A stretch of DNA of 64,000 nt from Capsicum annuum (lineage: Eukaryota; Streptophyta; Magnoliopsida; Solanales; Solanaceae), in contig NC_061118.1 in the NCBI RefSeq assembly GCF_002878395.1, positions 124,423,740 through 124,487,739 of the forward strand, written 5' to 3'. The notes under the pieces were generated by a model that saw nothing but the letters and a program-made list of their open reading frames with translations, was not told where the DNA came from and searched no databases. The position numbers and the translations under genes are program-made. Positions 12,199-24,795 of this stretch are shown here, piece by piece (position 1 is the first letter of the stretch; the number at the start of each line of letters is the position of its first letter).

Positions 12199-14519
12199 TG
12201 AAACACCCTAGTTTCTGGACCTTAGAAAATTTCCTAGAATTCTAATTTCTAGGCTTAGCTATTTGTTTGGGTAAGGATGGCATGGTCCAGTCGTATACTA
12301 ACCAGTATTGGTTGGTGGGATGGATTTTGGTTACTTGAATGGATATGACTTAGGGGTATGAGTCGTATTGGTGGTTACATGTCATTTGGTTTTGTAACTT
12401 AATCTTAGACATTGTTAATTCGGTTGGATGTAAGTATGAGTGGCTCACCATGAGCCGTAAGATAGGGTACAAATTGTACTAGTGACTCATACTGTAGGCG
12501 ATGTTCAATCCTCCTCTTATTTTATTTTGGTAGGGATACGGGTCATAAAGGGTACATATCAATACTATGGTTATGACTTTGTTGGGTGAGTTGTATACTG
12601 GACATTAGTTTTTCTAAAGGTTGAGGTTCAGGTTACGAGAGGTGGATACCGATCGTATCAGAGGGTACGACTCGTCGTATCCCTGTGATGGGATTTTGGT
12701 GTAACTTAATTGGGGATATTTTGGACATTCCCCCAGCTATCCTGATAGGGTCGCATGACTTTTAACCTACTTGGAAGGTTATTTACCCTATTATTCTATT
12801 TTACAACACTTAGAAACTCTTCCTAAAGGATCAATTTGGGGCTTGTCTTGGTGATTTCTTTTTTCAACATCTTGGTATAAGTCATATTTCTCTTCATTCA
12901 TTGTTAATTTTACTTAAAGGCATGGTTTATATGAATGTTTTCATGGTTTTACTGTTACATGGTTTTGGCCTTAAAATATGATTTAGGGGTTTTGATGTTA
13001 AATTTTTGGCTATGGTTTTCCATAGTTTTAATTATGCTTTTATATGGTTTAATGGTGATTTTGGATTAGTGGATTGAATGGGAATGGTTTAATGGTAATA
13101 AAAATTGGTTTTGGTCATATTATGCTCCCCAATGTGTTTGACATAATGCTTATAAAGATATGTTCATTTCATTGACTTCTTTTAAAGGAACTCTTGCATG
13201 TTTTAAACTTGGTAAAGGAATTATGCATATTTTAATTAGTTTGTATAGGCTAAAGGCTAATTGGTTTTTCTTGTGGGGAATATGAAAGTCTCCCAAGTGG
13301 TTTAATATTGTAAATGGAAAGGTGTTTGAAAGTCCCCATAGACCTATAAATAGTTTGCTATGGATGATATTTGCAAGTAAGGGTTGGTATGATGATACCA
13401 ATAACAATGGCCTTGGTTAATAAAAGGATAATGGTTTGGTTATTTGTAAATTGGTTTTAATTGGGCAATAAAGAAGGAAAGTGTAACTAACCCAAGGAAA
13501 GTGGAGGTCCCAGGGGACCAAAACTGAAAACTCATATTTGCCGATATGAGGTTGGTGTTGGTGGCCATAGGTATGATGTCACACTTTATTTTAGGGATGT
13601 AGTAGTCATCCATAGGATACTTCCCTGGTTGTCTGGTTACACACACTGCTGCCCTTTTAGTAGGGGGAACTGAACCGATATAACTTGTGGGTGGTTTAGG
13701 ACGATAAAGCTACACAATACAGTTAAAGGTTTTAAAGGTATGCTAAACCCAGTCTCCTTTTCCCGACGTGGTTATATATATATGTTTGGTTGTGTGCATG
13801 TGGATGATTTTACTTTATTTTATAAAAGGCATTATTTTATCCTTACCCTGAGATAATGCTTGTGGTAACTCGGTAACCCCATCTACTGGCAGTTATATAC
13901 CCACGCTATGAAAGAACTAACCAGTCTCTTCCTCCTATATAGTAATTTACTCAGGATCAACATTTAGACTGAAGTGGTGAGCTTGCATCCTTTCAAAAGG
14001 CATTATTTTATGTTATGGATATTTCACCACATTTTGGTTTTATTTTGAATATTGTCTTTGGCTTTGGTTGAGGGCATGTCCCAACTGGATTTTATTACTT
14101 TTTGGTTTGAAGGTTTCTGGTACTTCTATGGGTTTGAATGGGCGGGATCGTTATAGGTGTCGGCCTTGGCATTGAAATAGGCTAGGAAGATAGCATCATT
14201 AGACTTAATTTCTCACTATTCTATCATATTTCATTTTGGGATTAATTATATTATATTTTCCAATGTCTTTGGTTATGGCCTTATTTGGTGTGGTTTGGCA
14301 TGGTTGGATTATGGTTATGGTATAGTTGGACTCAGTTAGGTTGGTCAAGATCTATTCCTACAGTCTTTGTGTGAGATATTACACTATTACGTTTCATGCT
14401 TGGAATTTATCCAACTTAGGGTAGGTGGATGGAGGATGGGTTTGGTAATGGGGGTGTTCTCTAATCCTGGTTGAACTTGGGACACCGATTACGACAAGGC
14501 CACAGGGCTGGTCATGTCA
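12199..14519 (+). repeat. 5' LTR of family A
   Basis: Begins TGAAACACCCTAG and ends GGTCATGTCA, immediately before a primer site; it matches the LTR starting at 19626 and the two reverse copies at 5319-7729 and 60022-62632. The U3 part (12290-12690) has repeated short near-palindromes such as TACGAGTCGTA-like words and GGCTCACCATGAGCC. No genes. Confidence 0.85.
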
Positions 14520-14521
14520 AG

Positions 14522-14536
14522 TTGGTATCAAAGCCA
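14522..14536 (+). other. primer-binding site, family A
   Basis: TTGGTATCAAAGCC directly follows the LTR. It differs by one base from the usual initiator-Met tRNA site TTGGTATCAGAGCC. Confidence 0.7.
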
Positions 14537-14730
14537 AGGATCATGGTCAATTGAGAATCCACAAAGCCGTGCTGAGTAGAGTCTCTTTTAAGGGTGTGTA
14601 TCGCGCTATACTCATAAGGGAGGGGCTATAAGGCATTTAGGTATGTTTTACTTTCTTGGTATTCTATTTTTAATCTTGGAGTTTCAATATTGGAATATTA
14701 TCTAAACCTTGTTTGTTTATCACTCAAATC

Positions 14731-15890
14731 GTGCCTCATAGATATGGAGCACAAGAAAATTCATATACCCTACTGTTGGTAATGTTGAAGGGGTGCATCC
14801 TACTTTTAGGGTTCATCTTTGATCTCACGGTCCTATCCCTGATAATTTTGTAGTTCCACCAGTTGCTATTAGTCCTTCTTAAGACGAGGTGACTAATGCA
14901 AAATTCCATCAGTCTATTAATGTTATTACAAAATTAGTTGCTGCTCGAGCTGAGCGGGATGTGTCTAGTGCTTTTTCTATTAAGGCCACAAGGTTTGGCT
15001 AATTTATAAAGATGGGTCCTCCTACTTTTTCTAGAGTGAAGGTAGAGGATGATCCATAGGGCTTTTTGGATGAGGTAAAAAAGATATTTTTGGTGATGCA
15101 GGCTACCAATGTGGAGTGGTTAAACTTTGTAGCTTATCAGCTCAAAGAGATTGTATATTAGTGGTATGTAGAGTGAGATAGTAAAAGAGGAGATGTGGAG
15201 GATTACTCCTTATGGGATGCCTTCTCTGGTACTTTTCTGGATCATTTCTTTCTGAAGAGTTAAGGAAGGCAAATATGGAGGAGTTTGTGAACCTCCAGAA
15301 GGAGAGGCCGTCTTTCAAGGAATATGTCTTAATGTTTGACCAATTGTCAAGGTATGATCCTAATTTAGTGGCTGACATGCAGGCAAGAATAAGGAATTTC
15401 ACTTCTGGGTTGAATCAAGATTTTATTTTTGAAAGCAAGACTGCCTTGCTGACTAAGGATAAGGACATCTCCATGTTGACTATTCATATACAATGGGTAG
15501 AGAATGAAAAGAGGAAACAGGTGAAGTTTGGGGATAGGCAGGGTAAGAGGAGCAGGTTTTATGATCAGGGAGGTGCTTAGTCTTAAAATGGTAAAGATGG
15601 TAGAAAATGGTAGAAGAATAAGTAAGGGAGTTCTGGTTCCTACTCTTCTGCTAGTACTCCTTATCAGTCGGGCGATAGGAGTCATCATAGTGGTGATAAT
15701 TTTTATGCATAGGGTGCCTAATATCAGGCAACCAGAGGTCAGCCAGTGTCTTCATGTCCTCCTTCTCAGTTCTGTGGTCATCCTCAATAGGGTTATTGCG
15801 ATGAAGAAAAGGACAAATGGTTTAAGTGTGGCTAGGTAGGCCATCAACTTGGGGATTATATGGTTAATAAGGTTGCTACAAGGGCGAATA
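14731..15890 (+). pseudogene. gag of family A
   Basis: Capsid/nucleocapsid polyprotein. The family start ATGCCTC has become GTGCCTC at 14731. The best preserved frame is 15212-15580 with the gag core (ELRKANMEEFVNLQKERPSF, then KEYVLMFDQLSRYDPNLVAD). The zinc knuckle near 15810-15855 reads WFKCG-stop-VGHQLGDY, so first and last Cys are lost. A stop at about 15579 ends the long frame. The leader 14537-14730 matches the one in the reverse copy at 5110-5303. Confidence 0.75.
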
Positions 15891-15930
15891 AGATTCTGGT
15901 GGCTTTATATTTTTTTCTACACCTGGTGGT

Positions 15931-17880
15931 GTGGAATTTGCTTCTGTTACCTCTCCTAGTTTGAGTGTTGGTCGTGATAGGTTGTATGCTTTGGCATCCC
16001 CACAAAAATTTGAGGCATCACCTTATGTTGTTATTGGTATGTTACAGCTTTTCTCTCATGATATATATTATTTTCTTGATCTATGGTCTACTCTTTCCTA
16101 CGTGACTTTTTATGTGGATGTATATTTTAGTTTTGATCCTGAAGTTATTTTGGATTCTTTTTCTATTTCTACCTCATTAGGTGACTCATTTATTGCTAAG
16201 AGAGTCTATAGGTGGTGTGTCGTATCTATTGGTGGTAGGCAGAACTTGATGGATCATTTTGAGTTGGATATGGTGGATTTTGATGTCATTCTAGGTAGGG
16301 ACTAGTTACACTTTTACTATGCATCTTTAAATTATTGGACCCATAGGGTTATCTTTAGATTTCTTAGTAAACCATTTATGAAATGGGAGGGTGTTTCTTT
16401 AGCTCCTAGGGGGCGGTTTATTTCTTGTCTTAGAGATCAGAGGTTGATCTCTAAAGACTGTCTTTATCACTTGGTTCAGGTTAAATATTCTAGCTAGGAA
16501 GGTCCTTCTTTTCATTTAGTTTTTTTAGTTAGTAATTTTCCTGTGGTCTTTTCGGATAATCTTCTTCGTATTCCTCCAGACACGGAAATAGAGTTTGGTA
16601 TTGATCTAATTCTAGAGAATCATCCAATTTCTATTCCTTCATATAGAATGGCTCCGGACGAGTTAAAGAAACTCAATGAGCAACTTAAGGACTTTCTAGA
16701 TAAGGGGTTTATTCGCCCCAATGTATCCCTTTGGGGTGCACCGGTGCTGTTTGTGTGCATGATTGATGGTTCCCTTCGGATAAGCCTTGACTATAGACAG
16801 CTAAACAAGGTTACGACCAAGAACAAGTATCCTCTTCCAAGGATAGATGATCCGTTTGATAAGTTTTAAGGTGCCATATTCTTTTCTGAGATAGATATTC
16901 TATCTGGGTACAATCAACTAAAGATTAGGGAGATGGATATGCCTAAGCTAACTTTTCATACTCGGTATGGGTACTTTGAGTTTTCGGTGATGTCATTTAG
17001 ATTGAATAATGCTCCAGTGTCATTTATAGATCTATTGCATAGAGTTTTTCGTTAGTATTTAGATCTCTTTATTATTGTGTTCATTGATAACATTTTAGTA
17101 TATTCGAAGAGTATGGTAGATCATGCTAATTAGCTCCATGTGGTGTTACAGACCTTAAAGGAACAACAGAAGTATGCGAAGTTCTATAGGTCTGAGTTTT
17201 TGTTTAATGCTATAACTTTATTAGATCATATTATTTCTAGTGAAGAGATGATGGTGGATTTACAGAAGGTTACTATGGTGAAGAGGTGGCCTAGGCCCAT
17301 GACATTATCCAATATTCAAAGCTTTTTGGGTTTTGCCAGGTATTATAGGCATTTTGTGGAAAGCTTTTCATCGATAATTAATTCTTTGACTAAGTTAACT
17401 AAGAAAAAGTTTAAGTTTTGTTGGTCAGATGCTTGTGAATGGAGTTTCAAGAAGTTAAAGAATAAGTTAACTTCTGCACCAATTTTGATTTTACTGAAAG
17501 GTAATGATGGGTTCATAGTTTATTGTGATAAATCTTGGATAGGGCTTGGTTGTGTGTTTATGTAGCATAGAAAGGGGATTTCCTATGCTTCTAGGCAGTT
17601 TAAGGCACATAAGAGAAATTATCCTACTCATGATTTGGAGCTGTTGGCGGTTGTGTATGCTTTAAATATATGGCAGCATTTTTTGTATGGTGTTCATGTG
17701 GTATATCCTTTTATATCATAAGAGTCTATAGTTTGTGTCCACCCAGAAAGAGGTTAATCTCAGGTAGAAAAGATGGCTTGAGCTTCCCAAATATTATGAT
17801 ATGAGTCTTTACTATCACCCAGGTAAGGCTAATGTGGTTGTTGATGCTCTAATCAGGTTATCCATAGAGAGTTTGACTCA
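15931..17880 (+). pseudogene. pol of family A: protease, reverse transcriptase, RNase H
   Basis: One frame carries nearly the whole stretch, broken mainly by stops near 16304, 16496, 16868, 17056, 17132 and 17563. Protease C-terminal part: MVDFDVILGRD at about 16270. [22 protein letters not shown], then [20 protein letters not shown] (16640-16850); catalytic motif FIDN at 17080-17091 instead of FIDD. Connection and RNase H: FLGFARYYRHFVESF, FIVYCDKSWIGLGCVFM, then [19 protein letters not shown] (17630-17690), after which the frame shifts. Several stops sit where relatives have Gln (CAG to TAG), for example 17563. Confidence 0.85.
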
Positions 17881-19440
17881 TGTGGAGTAAGGAAAGTGGG
17901 AATTAGTGAAGGATATTCACCACCTGGCAAATCCTTGAGTTCGCCTCTTGGACTCCAAGGATGGTAGCGTGGTAGTGCAAGAAGTGCTTCAATCATCTCT
18001 TGGTGTGGAGATTAAGGAGAAACAAGTGCTAGATCCTATCTTGATGAAAATCAACAGTGATGTTGGTGGGAAAAAGGTAGTGGTATTTGAGATCAGTGGT
18101 GATGGTACTTTACTGTACCAAAGGAGGATGACTATTCTTGATGTCGACTGTTTGTGGCAAAGGATTTTAGATCAGGCACATGAGTCACGCTATGTTGTTC
18201 ATCGCAGCTCGACTAATATGTATCATGATATAAATGAGATTTATTGGTGGAATGGTATGAAGAGGGATGTGGCTGATTTTGTGGCCAAGTGTATGGTGTG
18301 TCAATAGGTTAAGGTTGAGCACATGAGGCTAAGAGGGTTGTATCAATAAATTGATTTGCCTGAATGAAAGTGGGAAGTGATCAATATAGACATCGTTGGC
18401 AGTATTCCTTGGTCCTGGATTCGATATGATTTGATTTGCGTCATCATTGATAGGAATACTAAATTTGTACACCTTTTGCTAATGCCCTTCTTGGCGGAGG
18501 ATTATGCGAAGTTATATCTTCAGAATATTGTGAAGCTGCATGGGGTGCCTGTTTCGATTATTTCTTATTATGGCACACAGTTTATGTCTCACTTCTAAAG
18601 ATATTTTCAGAGATAGTTAGGAACAAAAGGTGAGTTTGAGTACTGGTTTTCATCCACATACGGATGGATAAGAAGAGAGAACTATTCAGACGTTGGAAGA
18701 TATGCTTAGGGCCTCTGTGATTTAATATGGAAGCAATTGTGTTAAGTTTCTACCTTTGATGGTGTTTGCTTACAACAATAGTTATCATTCTAGTATTGAC
18801 ATAGCCTCTTTTTGAGGCATAGTGTGGTAAGAGGTGCAGATCTTCTATTGTTTGGTTTGATCTTGGTGAGGCAAACATATTTGGTTCCGATTTGGTTTAC
18901 CAAGCAATAAAGAAGGTGAAGGTGACTCGGGAGAGTCTTAAGGCTGCCATAAGTTGCAAAAAGTCCTATACGGATGTTAGGAGTAAGGACTTGGAATTTG
19001 TGGTTTGGGATAAGGTTTTCCTCAAGGTATCTCCTATGAAGGGAGTAGTGTGGTTTGGCAATAAGGGAAAGCACAGTCCCCGGAATGTGGGTCCTTATGC
19101 AATTTTGCAGAAAGTTGGTAGTGTTACTTACTAGTTAGAGTTACCTTCTAGTTTAAGTTTGGTTCATCCGGTATTTCATGTCTCCATGTTGAAGAAGTGT
19201 CTTGGCGATCCTTCTTTTGGTTGGACATTTGGAAGGGTTTGGTATCTCAGACTCCCTGTCTTATAAAAAGGTCCCAGATGTGATCTTTTATAGGCAGGTG
19301 CATCGGTTGAGGACCAAAGATGTGGCTTCGATTAAGGGTTTTTGATGGAAACATGAGGTGGAAGAAGCTAGATGGGAAGCGGAGGAAGAACATGAAGTCC
19401 AACTATCTGCATCTATATTTTACTCTTGGGATTCATATGG
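17881..19440 (+). pseudogene. pol of family A: integrase
   Basis: The HHCC zinc-binding region is intact in sequence (AHESRYVVH, then FVAKCMVCQ at about 18175-18305). The first catalytic Asp is kept (NIDIVGSIP, near 18383); the second is lost (SIISYYGTQF instead of the usual SDRGTQF form, near 18555); the Glu remains in ERTIQTLEDML (near 18685). The C-terminal part (VWDKVFLKVSPMKGVVWFG, then VHPVFHVSMLKKCLGDP) ends in HEVEEARWEAEEEHEVQ near 19350-19400, the chromodomain-like tail. Stops at 18305, 18347 and 18365 fit CAG to TAG, a Glu codon change and TGG to TGA. Confidence 0.8.
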
Positions 19441-19611
19441 AAGGTATGTTTCTTCAACACATCATTGTTTTCTGAGTTTATTAAAGAAAAGATTTATATT
19501 TTTTCCTCGTTGTTTTTGAACTTTGTTAAATATTAGGAATATGTTTGATAATGAAAATGACTCTAGCGTGCGGTTACCCCTACTTTGTCCATCATTCGGG
19601 GATGAATGTTC

Positions 19612-19625
19612 CTAGTGCGGGAGAC
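19612..19625 (+). other. polypurine tract, family A
   Basis: AGTGCGGGAGAC lies directly before the LTR start at 19626, a decayed form of the AGTGGGGGAGA-type tract that primes plus-strand synthesis. Confidence 0.55.
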
Positions 19626-20620
19626 TGAAACACCCTAGTTACTGGACCATAGAAAATTTCTGGAATTATGATCTCTAGACCAAATAAAAATCATTGGAAT
19701 GAGCCATATGTTGCGGTACGGATGGTATGGTCCGGCCGTATTCTAACAAGTGTTGGTTGGTGGGATAGATTTGGGGTACTGTAAAGAAAACGACTTAGGG
19801 GTACGAGTCGTATTGGTAGTTATGTGTTGTTTGTTTCCATAACTTAATCTTAGTCTTGGTTAGTTAGGTTGGATCAAGTTACGAGTGGCTCACCATGAGT
19901 CGTAAGCCAGGTTACAAATCATACCAAGAAGTCGTATTGTAGGGGGTGTTTAATCCTCTTAGTTTTTTATTCTGCCAAGGCTACGTGTCATGAAGGGTAT
20001 GAATCATATACTATGGTTACCACTTGGTTGGATGAGTCCTATACTGGGCAGTGTTTTTTCCAAGGGTGGAGGTTCAAGATACGAATGGTGGATACCAATC
20101 ATATCGGAGGGTATGACTCGTATGGGTTAGTTGTATCCATGTGATGGGATTTTTGTTCAACTTAAGTGGGGGTATTCTGGAAATTTTCCCACTTATCCTA
20201 ATAGGGTCCCACCACTTCTAACCTACTTGGAATATAATTTACCCTATTATTCTATTCATTAACACTTAGAAACTCTTTCTGAACACTCTATAATTATCTC
20301 AAGAGCTTTTGGGAAAGGGGTGCTAGGGTTTCAACTTAAGGATCAATTTGGGGCTAGACATGGTGATTTCTTTCTATCATCATCTTCGTGTAAGGAATTT
20401 TTCTCTTCCCTCATTTTTAATTTTACTTAATGGAATGGTTTATATGAATATTTTCATGGTTTTACTATTACATGGTTTTGGATTTCAAATATGATTTGGG
20501 GATTGGGATGTTAAATGGGTGGTTATGGTTTCCCATGGTTTAATTATGCTTTTATATGCATTAAAGGTGGTTTTGGATAATTGGGGTGAATGGAAATAGT
20601 TTATTGGTATTTAGAATTTC

Positions 20621-20646
20621 TTTTGGTCATACTATACCCCCAATGT
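20621..20646 (+). repeat. LINE target-site duplication (left copy)
   Basis: TTTTGGTCATACTATACCCC plus CAATGT here corresponds to TTTTGTCATTATGCCCCCAA plus TGT at 24642-24664, with small differences. The uninterrupted LTR has one copy at 13103-13132. This defines the LINE ends. Confidence 0.7.
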
Positions 20647-20790
20647 TCAACAACAACAACAACAACAACATACCCAGTGTATTCCCACAAAGTGGGGTTT
20701 GGGGAGGGTAAGATGTACGCAGTCCATACCGCTACCTCCGAAGGAGAAGAGAAGCTGTTTTCGATAGGCCCCCCGTCTTAAGATAAGGAA
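20647..20790 (-). repeat. LINE 3' tail with (TTG)n
   Basis: On the minus strand the last 140 bases read CCTATCGAAAACAGC, GGAGGTAGCGGTATGGACTG, CGTACATCTTACCCTCCCC, GTGGGAATACACTGGGTATG and then GTT repeats. The same module occurs at 36109-36241 and 50261-50407. Such a tail is the recognition site for LINE reverse transcriptase and is borrowed by SINEs. Confidence 0.85.
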
Positions 20791-21355
20791 TAATAAACAA
20801 GTGGATGGATCACGTAACAAAATAAGGCATAAAAAATATTGAAATAAAAATCAAAGAAATACAAAATTCGAGAAATAAGGCAACACGAAAAAAGAAAATA
20901 GGAACTAAGAATTAAGGAATAAGACACCTACCTAATAGTATCAGACACTTACAAACCAAAGACACCTGTGTACACATTTCTAGGAATAGTAACAAGGATA
21001 TAGCAGATCCCTCCTACCTGCTTACAACAACCCACACACTCTCACTAGCCTTCTACCCATATCCGCAACCTCCACACCTTTCTATTTTGGGTCATGTTCT
21101 TAGTAAGCTAAAGCTGCTCCATGTCATGTCTAATCACCTCTCTCCAGTACTTCTTCGGCCTATCTCTACTCCTCCTAAATCCATCCAATTCTACCTTCTT
21201 TTACCTACGTAGGCTGGGGCACCCGTGTCACTCCTCATCACATAGCCAAACCATCTCAACCTTCCTTCCCGCATTTTGTCCTCCACCGAAGCCACTCCCA
21301 TCTTCTCCCAGATAATTTCATTCCTAATCCTATCCCCTCTAGTAAGAACACACAT

Positions 21356-22960
21356 CTAACACAACATTTTCATTTCCTCCACCTTCAATTTTTGGATATG
21401 GGAGTGCTTGATTGGGCAACACTCCGCTCCAAAAAACATGGCCGGACAAACTACCACTCTATAGAATTTGCCTTTAAGCTTAAGGGGCACCTTCTTATCA
21501 CACAACACTCCCAAGGCAAGCCTCCATTTCATCCAACCCGCTCCAATACCTTTAGAGACATCTTTATCAATATCACCATTCCCCTGAATCATAGACCCAT
21601 GATACTTAAAACTATCCCTCTTACAAACATCCTGGGAATCCAACCTCACCACCACATTATCCTCCTAACTAGAGTCACCAAAACTTTCATTCCAAGTACT
21701 CCATCTTAGACCTACTTAACCTGAAACCCTTAGAATCAAGGTTTTGCCTCCAAATCTCTAATGTTTCATTCACACCCCTCTGCATCTCGTCTATCAACAA
21801 TACATCATCCGCCAATAGAATACACCAAGGCACCTCAACTTAAATAGTCCGCATCAACACGTTTATCACCAATGTAAAAAGGAACAGACTTAGCGTCAAA
21901 CCCTGATGCAACCCCTTCTTAACTGGAAAATAACCTTAGTCTCCTCCCACAGTCCTCACGCTGCTCTTTCCTCCATTGTACATATACTTAGTATCTCTAA
22001 TGTATTCCACTAGAACCTCTCTAATCTCCAAGCATCTTTAAAAAACCTCCCCTGGGATTTTATCATACTCTTTTTCCAAGTCTATGAACACCAAGTGTAA
22101 GTCCCTCTTCCTTTCTCTATGCTGCTCCACTAATCTCCTCACAAAGTGTATTATCTTTATCATCGAGTGACCAGGCATAAATAAAAATTGATGCTCCAAA
22201 ACATACATAATCCTTCTCAATCTCCGCTTAACTACTCTCTCCTAAATTTTCATAGTGTGACTCAATAGCTTGTTACCCTTATAATTGTTACAAATCTGAC
22301 TGTCATCCTTGTTTTTATATAATGGAATCATCATACTCCATCTCCAAGTCTCAGGCATTCTCGCAGTCTTGAAAATACCGTTAAAAAAATCAGTCAACCA
22401 CCTTAGGCCTGTCCCACCAGCAAACTTCAAAAAATCTACCAGAATTTTGTCAGGCCCAGTCGTCCTACCTCTCTGTATCCTATGAATAGCCTCTCTAACC
22501 TCCTAAACCTTAAAACGCCTACAGAAATAGAAATCATGGCACTCCCGAGTGGTCCAGCTCCCCTAACTCAAAACCTCTGTCCCCCTTCTCTTTCAAAGGT
22601 CTATGAAAGTATTCTTGCTATCTCTTCTTAATGTGAACATCCTCCACCAGAAAACAACCATCCTTCCCCTTAATTCACTTTACCTGATCGAGCTCATGAA
22701 CCTTCTGCTCCCTAGCCTTAGCTAGTCTAAATGACCTTTTTTCTCCATGTTTCTCCTCTAACCCCGCATATAAGCTCTCAAATATTGCTCACTTAGTAGC
22801 AGTAACTGCTAACTTAGCTTCCTTCCTAGCTACTTTGTAAGCCTCCCTATTCACCCGCTTTTATTCATCATCTTTACTCTCAATCAACTTGACATACGCC
22901 CCCTTCTTAATTTCCACTTTCTTCTTCACTTTTACATTCCACCACCAGTCCCCCTTATGT
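21356..22960 (-). pseudogene. LINE reverse transcriptase
   Basis: From N to C on the minus strand: GLRWLTDFFNGIFKTARMPE with TWRWSMMIPLYKNKDDSQIC (22430-22250), [20 protein letters not shown] with [15 protein letters not shown] (22160-22040), the catalytic core ADD at 21804-21812, and the C-terminal [20 protein letters not shown] and [20 protein letters not shown] (21610-21370). These are standard RTE RT blocks. The ADD core is intact, unlike every Gypsy RT in the window. Stops and frameshifts separate the blocks, so no active enzyme is expected. Confidence 0.85.
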
Positions 22961-23760
22961 CAATCTGCCTGACCCCTCAAAACAAAAGAAGTCTTTGTTA
23001 TGCAGCTGGTAGCCCTATCCCATATAACATCCACGTACCCTCTGAACCCCCATGCCCCTATTCCCGCCATATTTTCCCTTATCTCCACTGTACTAACTGG
23101 CGTCAAGTTACCCCACTTAATTCTAGGTCGACCCTCCCTGACCCTTCTCTTCTTGCTCCTCCTGATGGACAAGTCCATTACTAGAAGGCTGTATTTGGTC
23201 AAAAGGTTCTCACATGGAATGACCTTACAGTCTTTACATAATACCCTATCCCCCTTTCAAAGTTGCAGAATGTCAATCTGAGTTTTGGCTATCGCACTTC
23301 TAAAGGTAATCAGGTGCTCCTTCTTCTTTAGGAAGCTCAAATTCATTACCACTAGCCCAAAGGCTCTCACAAACTCCAACAGGGCATCTCCCTCATCATT
23401 TCTAACCCTAAAGCCAAAACCACCATGCACATCATCATAGCCTCCCGGTAAGACCCCAATGTGCCCATTGAAGTCCCCTTCTATGATAATTTTCTCTGAG
23501 CTGGGCATGCTTCTCATCACCTTGTCTAATTCCTCAAAAAATCTCATCCTCACCTCCTCTTCCAAGCCCACCTGCAGTGTATAAACACTACACACATGCA
23601 ACACAAAACCCCTAATGATTAACTTAATCTTTATCAGCCTATCACTAACTTCTTAACCTTCACCACCTACCCTCTAAGCTCCTCATCCACCAATATGCTG
23701 ACTCTACTTAGATGCCCCTCACTCCCTGAGCACCAAATATTGTACCCATCCATACCCCTA
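22960..23760 (-). pseudogene. LINE endonuclease and linker
   Basis: AP-endonuclease-like domain that would nick the target DNA. Visible are TRWVRSKARGMDGYNIWCSG with ILVDEELRG (about 23770-23670), VCSVYTLQVGLEEEVRMRFF and the metal-site motif GDFNGHIG (about 23600-23455), GFGFRVRNDEGDALLEFVRA and FRSAIAKTQIDIL (to 23260). The linker to RT is LLVMDLSIRR and PRIKWGNLTPV (23185-23090). Frame breaks occur near 23660 and 23255. Confidence 0.85.
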
Positions 23761-23769
23761 GCCTTAGAT

Positions 23770-24641
23770 CTTACCCACCTAGTCACCTCTCTCCTACCTT
23801 TAACACCCCTTCCCAATCCAGCCCTAACGCCCGACTTATACCCCACCCAACTCTTTCCTTCCCTCCGCACCGCTCCCAAAACTGGCCTTACACCCAACAC
23901 TCTCGGACATGACCCTACTCCACTATCGACTGCCCCATCCACTACTAAAAACAAAATAAAGCCCCAAATCAATGTATGAACAAAGAAACTGGATGAAAAA
24001 ATAAAAGAAGGAACGCACAAAAAACACTATCTAGCATAGCTGCTAGAACAACCTAACAAGAAACAATAAATAATAAACAGGAATGCCTAGCAACCAGTCA
24101 CCACTATAAACATAATAAATAGGAGAAAAGAAACAAAAAGTAAAATAAAAAAATAGCAAAGAAACTAAAATAGTAGAAAATAAATAAAGATCAAAGTAAA
24201 AATGTCACCGGTATGCCTGCATGCTACTGGTTTTTGGCAATTTTGGTGTCGAAAATGGTTGCCAGACTATGGTCGTCGGAAAATTCCACAGGTACATCGT
24301 CGGAGCATCTTTTAGGTACCACCAAGGTCTGGACACCGGCTGGCATCTGACTTCGTACCACTTGTACCTTCACTGGAGTTGAGAGTTGAACCAGAGGGCA
24401 ACCCCAATTCCCACTGGTAATAGCAGTGACAGAACAAACACAAAGAGGGAAGAAGTAGGAAAATGATAGAGAGAACCGAGGAAAGAGAAGCTAAGAAGAG
24501 GAGTTAGTCCTTACCTATTATCGACATAACTACGCCAGTGTTAGAGCCTGCCGGTCAAATAGAGTTAACTTTATGGGTGAACATTAAAGGAGAACATTAA
24601 GATTATAACGTTAAAGGAGAAATAACCAGCCATTATAAAAA
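23770..24641 (-). other. LINE 5' leader
   Basis: No reliable coding frame; the minus-strand sequence from 24641 contains T-rich stretches (23990-24200 on the plus strand are A-rich) and a region of CACCGG-type words at 24205-24420. It lies between the target duplication and the endonuclease, as expected for a 5' untranslated region. Confidence 0.5.
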
Positions 24642-24795
24642 TTTTGTCATTATGCCCCCAATGTGTTTGAAAAAATGCTTATAAAGATTTATTCATTGCA
24701 TTGACTTCTTTTAATAAAACTCTTGCATGTTTTAAATTTTGTAAAGGAATTATGCATGGTTTAAATAGTATGGAAAGGATAAAGGCCAATTGGTA

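Larger units (their letters stand above)
20647..24641 (-). mobile_element. RTE-clade LINE (non-LTR retrotransposon)
   Basis: About 4 kb on the minus strand: 5' leader (24641-23770), apurinic-type endonuclease, linker, reverse transcriptase, and a 3' end with (GTT)n at 20647-20670. Conserved words are those of the RTE LINEs common in nightshades. A roughly 23-26 bp target duplication flanks it inside a family A LTR, so it is close to full length. Stops and frameshifts break the ORF although both catalytic centres are partly intact. Confidence 0.85.

Noticed and set aside
15365..15688. 107-codon minus-strand frame
   Set aside because: It is the complement of family A gag.
22957..23281. Plus-strand open frames of 75-93 codons across the LINE
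   Set aside because: They are complements of the LINE endonuclease and linker, which have clear protein similarity on the minus strand.
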